6,307 nucleotides of DNA from Mariprofundus sp. (GCA_030951065.1 JAUZQH010000211.1:1-6307); one strand, 5' to 3'. Shown: positions 1 to 4,714, counted from the stretch's first letter. Notes: a model not told the origin generated them from the sequence alone. Program-made: numbers and translations.

Positions 1-62
1 ACTGACCAATTCTGGCCGAAGACAGTTACTTAGCATGCCAATTCAATTGCATCAGTATGCCG

Positions 63-85
63 GGTTGCTGCAATAATCTGCAACC
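63..85 (-). terminator. Weak hairpin downstream of the minus-strand operon
   Basis: GGTTGC at 63-68 pairs with GCAACC at 80-85 across an 11-base loop. It lies 26 bases past the stop of the last minus-strand gene, where a terminator would be expected. No T-run follows it on the minus strand, so intrinsic termination is doubtful and it may be chance. I see nothing else in bases 1-110. Confidence 0.2.
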
Positions 86-110
86 GCATAGGTTAAGACA
101 CTACTACCTA

Positions 111-791
111 TCAATACCCCATCGTCCTGATATCAATATCCTGCCCCAAATACTTTTTGGCATCATCGACAATACCGAAAGCGTTTTCAGCAATTTCAGC
201 GCCGGGGTCTTTCGTTGTCATGGATGTTTTACCCAGAGATTCCCTGATAGGGATAATCGAACCCGGTTTATATCGAGCCGATTTCTTCAAATTATCCACA
301 CGCCAGTTGATCCATACTTTCATGTTCTCATCTTTCTGACCCTGGGTGATGCCATCAACCTCACGGGTAATTTTTTTAGTTAATGCTTCCATGGCAAGCA
401 AGGCATCGTGACCCGTCTCCTTATTCCTTTTCGCCTCAGCGACGACCTTATCAACCTTGTCCGTGAAGCCGCCTAAATAAACCAGAGGATCCTTAACATG
501 ACGCTGGTGGTATTCTGCATAGGCAAGCATGTGTAAGAAGACTAATCGCTTTTTGGAGGTGGGGGATTTGCTTACTTTGTCTGGACGCTCTGTATTGACA
601 ATCTTAGCCTTCCACATCCGCTCTAACCCACCATCAACAAGTATTGATTCAAGGGTCTTTGCCAGCTTCTTGAAGGGCATCATGTTCCGCTTAGCTTCTG
701 CATATCCTTCGTTATAACCTTCAACGTGACCTATCCTGCGACCTTTCGCTAAACCGGCATTCATGCCTGCCTGGGCTTCAAATAAACTCAT
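111..791 (-). CDS. Hypothetical lysine-rich soluble protein linked to the mob genes
   Basis: I do not recognise this 226-residue protein. It has no signal peptide, no membrane segment and no cysteine. It is rich in lysine and charged residues and looks mostly helical. Near the N terminus (residues 20-36) is a Gly/Tyr/Glu stretch, GHVEGYNEGYAEAKRN, which resembles the short repeats of phage- and plasmid-borne coiled-coil proteins but is not diagnostic. The ATG at 791 is preceded by AGGTGG about 11 bases upstream. The gene begins 15 bases after the stop of the small membrane-protein gene, so the two are very probably co-transcribed and possibly translationally linked. Its place at the end of a ColE1-type mobilization cluster suggests a role in mobilization, in element maintenance, or as cargo. 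That is inference from position only. The reading frame is certainly coding; the function is unknown. Confidence 0.75.
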   Translation of the reverse strand: MSLFEAQAGMNAGLAKGRRIGHVEGYNEGYAEAKRNMMPFKKLAKTLESILVDGGLERMWKAKIVNTERPDKVSKSPTSKKRLVFLHMLAYAEYHQRHVKDPLVYLGGFTDKVDKVVAEAKRNKETGHDALLAMEALTKKITREVDGITQGQKDENMKVWINWRVDNLKKSARYKPGSIIPIRESLGKTSMTTKDPGAEIAENAFGIVDDAKKYLGQDIDIRTMGY

Positions 792-806
792 ATATCACTA
801 CCCACC

Positions 807-1166
807 TTATGTATTAATACGCTGCTGATCACCAGCATCAGTAGCCTGTTCTCCCTCTTCTGGGCTATCCCCGCTCTTCTCAGGCCCATTACCACCTCCA
901 CCTCCACCTCCGCCGTCACCCTTAATAGCCGCCGCCGTAGCCATTTGCGTCGAAGCACCCTTGGCACCACTGGCAACGCCAATGAATGCATTATTCGCCT
1001 TGTTTTCTCCAAGATCATTGGCAACGTCGCCAACCCATTTGAAGATTTGATTCGTGAAGCCCATGACAATTTCCCATATCATGAATACTGTAATGATGAT
1101 CGCAGCCGTCAACATCGTTAAACGACCAAGCCAGCCCCACGTGCCGGAGGTGATGGCTGTGTGCAT
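807..1166 (-). CDS. Small single-span membrane protein with polyglycine linker
   Basis: This protein of about 119 residues has one strongly hydrophobic segment (roughly residues 9-35, containing TMLTAAIIITVFMIWEIVM). A short amphipathic stretch follows, then an Ala/Gly/Ser-rich region, a run of eight glycines and an acidic tail rich in Glu, Asp and Ser. It looks like an inner-membrane anchor carrying a flexible hydrophilic tail. I do not recognise the family. The ATG at 1166 is the first ATG. The frame could instead open at TTG codons at 1175 or 1169, and an in-frame stop closes it just above. No clear Shine-Dalgarno site supports any of these starts. It begins 52 bases after the mbeA stop and ends 15 bases before the next gene, so it probably belongs to the same operon. 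Proximity to a relaxase suggests a mobilization accessory or a surface/entry function, but that is inference. Confidence 0.6.
   Translation of the reverse strand: MHTAITSGTWGWLGRLTMLTAAIIITVFMIWEIVMGFTNQIFKWVGDVANDLGENKANNAFIGVASGAKGASTQMATAAAIKGDGGGGGGGGNGPEKSGDSPEEGEQATDAGDQQRINT
891..914 (-). repeat. Gly-codon microsatellite (three ACCTCC units on the plus strand)
   Basis: On the plus strand three tandem ACCTCC hexamers (894-911), flanked by ACC and GCC, encode eight consecutive glycines in the small membrane protein. Gains or losses of whole hexamers by slippage would change the linker length while keeping the frame, so the linker may vary between strains. Confidence 0.8.
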
Positions 1167-1192
1167 CAATGACAAAAAATAAACTATCTAAA

Positions 1193-1213
1193 GCATTGGC
1201 GAGGAAACAATGC
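1193..1213 (-). terminator. Possible weak terminator or attenuator after mbeA
   Basis: GCATTG and CAATGC form a perfect 6-bp stem with a 9-base loop, starting six bases after the mbeA stop. On the minus strand it is followed by T-rich sequence ending in a run of six T, about 14 bases on. The stem is short and the T-run is not adjacent, so partial termination or mRNA end protection is more likely than a strong stop. It could lower expression of the two downstream genes relative to mbeA. Confidence 0.3.
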
Positions 1214-1218
1214 GCGCC

Positions 1219-2649
1219 TTACATATCCCGATCAATCATAGCAGCCATGACGGTTGCGATTTTCTGCTTAACCTTCACAACAATTGCTCCAATACTGACT
1301 GTAATTCGCTCAATTGCTGCATGAGTCGTTTTTCTCGCGCGATGGAGCGCTTCTCCGCCTGATGCAGTCGAGTCGCTAATAAGCTGACTTGCCCGCTCAA
1401 TTTGTTGACTGCTGCTTGATATTGCTTGCATTGTTGCTGAATGGCGGTCAATTCTTTGGACATGAGCACGATGATTTGTGACTTGGTGGTTTGCATGTTC
1501 ATGCTTTGTTCCTCCTATTTGAGTCTTATCCAATAATTGCCGTTCTTGTCCAGGATGACGCTGGCTTTCGGGACGATGGCGTATTGGTTGCCCTGATATG
1601 GCTGCGTCGGGTAATTCGCCAGCGTTGCCATACGGGTCAGGGTGTTGGCCTTCTGAATTGACCAGAGTCCGATTCCTATGAGCAGCAGACAACTGATGAC
1701 CAATGGAATCCAGGTCAGCCATAACATTTGGCGAATGGCCTTGCGGTGTTCGTTGTGAGCGCGCTTCAAGATCAATCTTAAGCTTTTTTGAAATACGTGC
1801 AGTTCGTTTTCCGTTTGACTCTGCAAGCCGCGTTCGAGCAGTCTCATAATGTTGGCGATAATCTTCTTTACTTCGTCGCTGGCCTGCTTCGATTGCTGAT
1901 CTAACGCCTTCAATGCCTGTAAATGATTCATGGAAAATAGCTCCTGTTAAACGAATGGTCTGATTTAAGTCCGGGGATTTTATGGATATGGCTTTCTTGG
2001 TTCGGCGTGTGATTTCAAAGCCCAGTGATTGCAGTTCACGGATGACATCTGTTCGGTGGGTCAAAGCGCCAATGAGGGTTTGTTGTTCAAGGTGGTTATT
2101 GACCAGCCTGCGCATTTCTTCCCTGTCTTTGGATTCTCTAACTTTGTCATTGGTCAGCCGCATACGGGATGGATCACGCGGGTCATCGAGTTTTAATTCA
2201 TAATTCTTGCAGTCCTGCCAATCGGCAATACGCTGGGTATCGCCGCAGCTATCCAGATACAGATCAACACGCTTGCCGGATTCCATATCCATCTGAACCT
2301 GCACCAAATGCACATCGTAACGACCAGCTTCAACATGGAGGTAAGCGCATCCGGCAATAGCTTCAACCCCCATGGGTTCGGCATGGTGGGCTGCAAATGA
2401 TTCGGCCAGATTCCGAATATCATCCACATTCAACCGGGCTGATTCTTCTTGAGTGAATGACAGGACAGATGATAAATACGTGTGCTTGCACGTCATGGAT
2501 TCAGTCAGGTCGATGACTTGTTGACCATCACCGAACAGATGAATCACGTCGTCACGTTTCTCGCCTTTATGATCCACTTCACAGGTGATATAGCTAACAG
2601 CCGAAGCAGCCGAGCCGGTGCCGTGTCCTGATACAATCTTTGCAATCAT
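1219..2649 (-). CDS. mbeA: MbeA/MobA relaxase of the ColE1 type (MOBP/HEN family)
   Basis: Relaxase that would nick one strand at oriT, stay joined to the 5' end through a tyrosine, and lead the strand into a recipient. The 476-residue protein aligns with ColE1 MbeA over its first ~245 residues. Tyr20, in VSYITCE, matches the nucleophile region. VLSFTQEE (62-69) matches the VLSF block. ESGKRVDLY (123-131) and the Trp144/DDP (155-157) region follow in order. RTDVIRELQSLGFEI and IRLTGAIFHESF (to 243) match the end of the domain. The metal-binding motif is H105-x6-D112-x-H114, not the H-x6-E-x-N of ColE1. Beyond about residue 245 the protein is hydrophilic and low in complexity, because that DNA also encodes mbeB and mbeD in another frame. 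Its ATG overlaps the mbeC stop (ATGA), with GAGG seven bases upstream, so translation is probably coupled. The call is firm; nicking activity is inferred. Confidence 0.93.
   Translation of the reverse strand: MIAKIVSGHGTGSAASAVSYITCEVDHKGEKRDDVIHLFGDGQQVIDLTESMTCKHTYLSSVLSFTQEESARLNVDDIRNLAESFAAHHAEPMGVEAIAGCAYLHVEAGRYDVHLVQVQMDMESGKRVDLYLDSCGDTQRIADWQDCKNYELKLDDPRDPSRMRLTNDKVRESKDREEMRRLVNNHLEQQTLIGALTHRTDVIRELQSLGFEITRRTKKAISIKSPDLNQTIRLTGAIFHESFTGIEGVRSAIEAGQRRSKEDYRQHYETARTRLAESNGKRTARISKKLKIDLEARSQRTPQGHSPNVMADLDSIGHQLSAAHRNRTLVNSEGQHPDPYGNAGELPDAAISGQPIRHRPESQRHPGQERQLLDKTQIGGTKHEHANHQVTNHRAHVQRIDRHSATMQAISSSSQQIERASQLISDSTASGGEALHRARKTTHAAIERITVSIGAIVVKVKQKIATVMAAMIDRDM
1275..1502 (-). 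CDS. mbeD: MbeD-like coiled-coil mobilization protein, nested inside mbeA
   Basis: This 75-residue protein is almost entirely heptad-like coiled coil (about residues 13-74), rich in Gln, Leu, Ser and Lys, with no membrane segment. Its whole gene lies within the 3' part of mbeA, on the same strand but in a different frame, directly after mbeB. That is the position and size of mbeD in ColE1, where the product is an accessory mobilization protein whose mechanism is poorly understood. Translation is well supported: a near-perfect AGGAGG overlapping the mbeB stop codon lies eight bases before the ATG, and mbeB ends only 12 bases upstream. A second in-frame ATG is at codon 3. Sequence identity to known MbeD is not obvious, so the name rests on gene order, size and coiled-coil character. 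Shares its frame with mbeB. Confidence 0.75.
   Translation of the reverse strand: MNMQTTKSQIIVLMSKELTAIQQQCKQYQAAVNKLSGQVSLLATRLHQAEKRSIAREKRLMQQLSELQSVLEQLL
1515..1931 (-). CDS. mbeB: MbeB-like mobilization protein with a membrane segment, nested inside mbeA
   Basis: A 138-residue protein whose N terminus (HLQALKALDQQSKQASDEV, residues 3-21) matches the pattern I associate with the MbeB N-terminal region: a helical, Gln/Lys-rich start followed by coiled coil. Residues about 69-91 (containing WIPLVISCLLLIGIGLW) form a clear membrane helix. A C-terminal domain of about 45 residues with Tyr, Asn and Gly follows and probably lies on the other side of the membrane. The gene is wholly inside mbeA, on the same strand in another frame, as in ColE1. 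AGGAG at 1945-1941 sits nine bases before the ATG, which supports real translation. MbeB proteins are accessory factors that help the relaxase act at oriT. The membrane segment could tether the relaxosome near the mating channel; this last point is inference. Confidence 0.85.
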   Translation of the reverse strand: MNHLQALKALDQQSKQASDEVKKIIANIMRLLERGLQSQTENELHVFQKSLRLILKRAHNEHRKAIRQMLWLTWIPLVISCLLLIGIGLWSIQKANTLTRMATLANYPTQPYQGNQYAIVPKASVILDKNGNYWIRLK

Positions 2650-2987
2650 AATGCATCCTCATTCAGCGCTTCGAGTTCTTCTGCGATGATTGCCAGTACA
2701 GCAAATAAACTGGCGGCATCTGTTTGGTTAATAGATTCTGATTGATTTACTGCACGGGCGATCTGATTCACGTTATTGCCAATCCAGGCCAGCTGGCGAA
2801 TCAATGCAGGGTCGGCCACTTTGGTGTGGCGGACTGTTTTCTGCTCCGGGACAGGGGCATCAAAGACAATGGCTTTGATATATGCACCGAGCGAACGGGC
2901 GGCGACCGTGTCGGCACGTGCCTTGATTTCGGCATATTCATTATCATTCAGATGGATGCCGACGGTCTTTGATTTACGGGTTGTCAT
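2646..2987 (-). CDS. mbeC: MbeC/MobC relaxosome accessory protein
   Basis: Small DNA-binding protein that in ColE1-type systems binds at oriT and helps the relaxase open and nick it. From the ATG at 2987 it has 113 residues, close to the length of ColE1 MbeC. The N terminus (KTVGIHLNDNEYAEIKARAD) looks like a ribbon-helix-helix domain. The centre carries the MobC signature PALIRQLAWIGNNVNQIARA, nearly the same as the corresponding block of ColE1 MbeC. The open frame extends 32 codons further up to a TTG at 3083. I prefer the ATG because it places the start where the family begins and leaves the twin hairpins outside the gene, but neither start has a strong Shine-Dalgarno site. The stop overlaps the mbeA start by four bases (ATGA), which indicates coupled translation with the relaxase. 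Confidence 0.9.
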   Translation of the reverse strand: MTTRKSKTVGIHLNDNEYAEIKARADTVAARSLGAYIKAIVFDAPVPEQKTVRHTKVADPALIRQLAWIGNNVNQIARAVNQSESINQTDAASLFAVLAIIAEELEALNEDAL

Positions 2988-3141
2988 GCTTTTACGGGGG
3001 TCAAGGGGGCGAAGCCCCTTTGCCAGATGTCTCTTGCGCGAAGCTGCAAGGGACTGCTCTGGCTGTTTGTGTGTACCCGACAAATAAGTGGTATGAAATG
3101 GCAGCTATGCAATGAAAGTGCCGAGGCGATATGATGAGCTA
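2988..3141. other. Candidate oriT region with two adjacent hairpins
   Basis: The gap between the alpA-like gene and mbeC is where ColE1-type plasmids keep oriT. It holds two neighbouring hairpins on the plus strand. At 3006-3018 GGGGC pairs with GCCCC around a GAA loop. At 3033-3050 CTTGC pairs with GCAAG around an inner GCGAAGC. Both tips read GCGAAGC, a heptamer known to fold into an unusually stable DNA mini-hairpin. I cannot place a nick site: the ColE1 sequence CTGGCTTA is absent, the nearest being CTGGCAAA on the minus strand at 3026-3019. The same stretch should contain the mbeC promoter, which I cannot identify. Region likely, exact site unknown. Confidence 0.4.
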
Positions 3142-3345
3142 TCAACATGCCCAATCCTCGCCGCTGACATCATCAATCAGCTTCCATATATCCTCAGCCT
3201 TCCATGCCGTTGTACGCTTGCTGAGTTTAACAGGTTGCGGATACCTGCCTGATTTCACGCCAGCCCACCAGGTGGACTTTGAAACAGGGAACACAGCCAG
3301 AATATCTTTGAGTCTGACAAATCCAATTTGCGGCAGTTCATGCAT
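3142..3345 (-). CDS. AlpA-family helix-turn-helix regulator
   Basis: A 67-residue DNA-binding protein of the AlpA/MerR-like excisionase fold. The N-terminal FVRLKDILAVFPVSKSTWW (residues 9-27) is the helix-turn-helix. The wing follows with the family pattern VKSGRYPQPVKLSKRTTAW (30-48), then a closing helix EDIWKLIDDV (51-60). AlpA proteins of prophages and genomic islands activate integrase or excision genes, or act as recombination directionality factors. The frame extends 20 codons further up, but the ATG at 3345 is preferred: AGGGGG lies seven bases upstream and the protein then has the usual AlpA length. It is the first gene of the minus-strand series, 154 bases ahead of mbeC. AlpA is typical of integrated elements and not of small ColE1-like plasmids, so it supports an integrated setting. 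Its target here is unknown. Confidence 0.85.
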   Translation of the reverse strand: MHELPQIGFVRLKDILAVFPVSKSTWWAGVKSGRYPQPVKLSKRTTAWKAEDIWKLIDDVSGEDWAC

Positions 3346-3424
3346 AAAGCACCCCCTGCCGGGTCGCCGGAAATATCGGTAATCGAGTTGGTAAAATAGT
3401 AACATTGCGCATAGCGCGGCATAA

Positions 3425-3452
3425 CCTATACACTTTTTTTAATGAAACACAA
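3425..3452 (-). promoter_or_regulatory. Possible sigma-70 promoter for the alpA-like gene
   Basis: On the minus strand TTGTGT (3452-3447) and TATAGG (3430-3425) are separated by 16 bases, a fair match to the -35 and -10 boxes. They lie about 80 bases before the alpA start. The -35 overlaps one arm of an inverted repeat. This is a pattern match only. Confidence 0.3.
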
Positions 3453-3471
3453 CGAGTTTTGTGCCGTTGTG
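3448..3471. promoter_or_regulatory. Inverted repeat, possible operator ahead of alpA
   Basis: CACAACG (3448-3454) and CGTTGTG (3465-3471) form a perfect 7-base inverted repeat with a 10-base spacer. It covers the proposed alpA -35 box. Just beyond it are the palindrome TGTGACACA (3468-3476) and a second GACACA (3485-3490). A repressor, or AlpA itself, could bind here to control the mob module. The binding protein is unknown. Confidence 0.35.
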
Positions 3472-3566
3472 ACACACCTGTTTAGACACAATTGCCAAAA
3501 CGCTTATATTGTAGTTATTAGCAGGTAACGACTGAATTTATTTGAAGAAATGAGCGAACAGGAAGC

Positions 3567-3591
3567 TGACGGTACTTTTGACGGTATCTTT
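3567..3591. repeat. Short tandem repeat
   Basis: TGACGGTA followed by a CTTT-type tail occurs twice, at 3567 and 3579, as two 12- to 13-base units differing by one inserted base. The second unit contains TTGACG (3578-3583), which with TAGTAT (3602-3607) 18 bases on would make a plausible plus-strand promoter. Such repeats can be binding sites for an integrase or a regulator near an attachment site, but nothing here proves it. Confidence 0.4.
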
Positions 3592-3643
3592 CAAAACCGA
3601 ATAGTATTTATTATTAGATTACAACATGTTAGTAATACTTTAA

Positions 3644-3662
3644 GACTCCAGTCCTCGTACCA
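3644..3662 (+). other. tRNA-Leu 3'-end-like fragment, candidate attachment-site remnant
   Basis: GACTCCAGTCCTCGTACCA reads like the end of a tRNA-Leu gene. GACT would close the T-loop, CCAGT is a T-stem strand, CCTCG begins an acceptor strand, and CCA ends it. No matching 5' half lies upstream, so there is no intact tRNA here. The spacing is also one base short for a regular acceptor stem. A hairpin follows four bases later, as after a tRNA gene. This fits an att duplication left by integration into a tRNA gene, but it rests on similarity from memory. Confidence 0.3.
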
Positions 3663-3666
3663 ACAA

Positions 3667-3703
3667 GAAAGGGCGAAGTGACTTAATGTCACTTCGCCCT
3701 TTC
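3667..3703. terminator. Perfect 16-bp-stem hairpin
   Basis: GAAAGGGCGAAGTGAC and its exact reverse complement flank a five-base loop TTAAT. The stem is long and GC-rich, with A-rich sequence at its left foot and CCCTTTC at its right, so it should stop transcription well, possibly from both sides, although no long T-run follows. It lies just downstream of the tRNA-like fragment and insulates xerD from the mobile region. A protein-binding palindrome is the alternative. Confidence 0.55.
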
Positions 3704-3725
3704 GCGTTAGGCTCTGGCCTTTATG
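3678..3725. repeat. Copy 1 of a diverged ~48-base direct repeat
   Basis: It begins GTGACTTAATGTCAC and ends GGCCTTTATG. It contains the right arm of the strong hairpin and is the longer copy by one base. The matching segment starts 58 bases later. Confidence 0.7.
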
Positions 3726-3735
3726 TGATATTAAC

Positions 3736-3782
3736 GTGACTCAATGTCACTCTCTCTTTCGCGTCAGGCCTTTGCCTTTATG
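3736..3782. repeat. Copy 2 of the diverged ~48-base direct repeat
   Basis: It begins GTGACTCAATGTCAC, shares CTTTCGCG and AGGC in the middle, and ends TGCCTTTATG, with scattered substitutions and one missing base relative to copy 1. Only the inner 5-bp stem GTGAC/GTCAC survives, so this copy cannot form the long hairpin. It ends about 30 bases before the xerD start. Confidence 0.7.
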
Positions 3783-3811
3783 AAAACAATCTTAACAATT
3801 AGTATGTGCTG

Positions 3812-4714
3812 ATGAACACGCATTCGCAGTCAAATGAAGAAACAATCACAGGCCTGCTACAGCGATTGGCCATGTTACGCGGCTGGTCACCGAAAACAAC
3901 GGAGTCATATCGGTCCGATCTGTTACATGCCGAGGCATTTTTTCGAGCTGCGCACTCCAGCCTGATACAGGCCGATCAGGCTGCGATATTGAAATATCTT
4001 ACTTCATTGCACCGTCAGGGGTTAAAAGAAAGTACGATTCAACGCCGCCGCAGCGCGTTATCGACCTGGTTCACCTATTTGCAGGATCAAGGTATGCGTG
4101 AGGATCATCCGGCGCGGCATTTGCCAAAGCTGGCCAAAAGCCGCCCCTTGCCAAAGTTGATGAGTGAAGATGATGTGGAAGCCCTGCTGGCGGCACCGGA
4201 TACAAATACACCGACTGGCGTGCGTGACCGCTGTATGCTGGAAATACTCTATGCAACAGGGCTTCGGGTCAGTGAACTGATCGGTTTGCGGCTGGCGCAT
4301 GTTGATATGGCCACAGGACTGGTGCGCGTGACAGGCAAGGGCGATAAGGAGCGCCTGGTGCCATTTGGCGAAGAGGCCTCTGGCTGGTTGCGCGAATGGC
4401 TGGCTGTGCGTCAGGCCGAACCCGCCTCGCCATTTCTGTTTGCCGGTCGCGGTGGCAAGGCAATGAGCCGTCAGAATTTCTGGCTCAGGATGAAACAGTA
4501 TGCGGTAGTTGCCGGTATTTCCCCTTCGCCATCACCCCATACATTGCGCCATGCCTTTGCAACCCATCTGCTCAACCACGGCGCGGATTTGCGTGCTGTT
4601 CAGATGCTTCTCGGTCATGCCCATATCACCACCACCGAGATTTATACGCATGTAACACGGGTACGGCTGCATGATCTGGTCAACCGTTCACATCCGCTGG
4701 GAACAAAGTCCTAG
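3812..4714 (+). CDS. xerD: XerD-type tyrosine recombinase
   Basis: Site-specific tyrosine recombinase that, with XerC, would resolve chromosome dimers at dif. At 300 residues it is close to XerD length. An N-terminal SAM-like domain (about 10-95) is followed by the catalytic domain. All active-site residues are visible: Arg152 in ATGLRVSE, Lys176 in TGKGDKER, His243 and Arg246 in PHTLRH, His269 in LLGHAH, and nucleophile Tyr278 in EIYTHV. The C-terminal LHDLVNRSHPLG resembles the XerC/XerD tail. I chose the ATG at 3812; an in-frame GTG at 3806 is possible. Neither has a clear Shine-Dalgarno site. A short upstream frame ends in TGATG over this ATG, so coupling is possible. Its XerD character and housekeeping neighbours argue that it is the host enzyme and not the element's integrase, but XerC or a Xer-like integrase cannot be fully excluded. 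Confidence 0.9.
   Translation: MNTHSQSNEETITGLLQRLAMLRGWSPKTTESYRSDLLHAEAFFRAAHSSLIQADQAAILKYLTSLHRQGLKESTIQRRRSALSTWFTYLQDQGMREDHPARHLPKLAKSRPLPKLMSEDDVEALLAAPDTNTPTGVRDRCMLEILYATGLRVSELIGLRLAHVDMATGLVRVTGKGDKERLVPFGEEASGWLREWLAVRQAEPASPFLFAGRGGKAMSRQNFWLRMKQYAVVAGISPSPSPHTLRHAFATHLLNHGADLRAVQMLLGHAHITTTEIYTHVTRVRLHDLVNRSHPLGTKS

Larger units (their letters stand above)
3346..3811. other. AT-rich junction between the mob module and the xerD side, no convincing gene
   Basis: This stretch separates the divergent gene blocks and is more AT-rich than its flanks. No reading frame has a recognisable product. It holds, in order: a possible minus-strand promoter and overlapping inverted repeat (3425-3471), a 12-base tandem repeat (3567-3591), a tRNA-3'-end-like stretch (3644-3662), a strong hairpin (3667-3703) and two diverged copies of a segment of about 48 bases (3678-3782). 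The boundary of the mobile element most likely lies here. Confidence 0.6.

Noticed and set aside
788..1069. A 93-codon minus-strand frame overlapping the membrane-protein gene
   Set aside because: Its Arg/Val-rich product is the frame-shifted reading of the glycine-rich gene. It has no Shine-Dalgarno site and no family features.
2776..3087. Plus-strand frames of 76-103 codons opposite mbeC
   Set aside because: They are antisense shadows of mbeC, whose product carries a clear MobC signature.
3495..3530. A dif-like site near the xerD gene (AACGCTTATATTGTAG)
   Set aside because: It lacks two recognisable Xer half-sites around a 6-base centre, and the match to the dif consensus is too poor.
3640..3662. 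Minus-strand similarity to the sarcin-ricin loop of 23S rRNA (GGTACGAGGACTGGAGT)
   Set aside because: Two bases are missing from the invariant loop and no flanking 23S sequence is present. The plus-strand tRNA-like reading explains it better.
3812..4714. The tyrosine recombinase as the integrase of the mobile element
   Set aside because: Its size, motifs and C terminus are those of a housekeeping XerD. It lies on the far side of the hairpin and reads with gltA, so the host role is more likely, although not proven.
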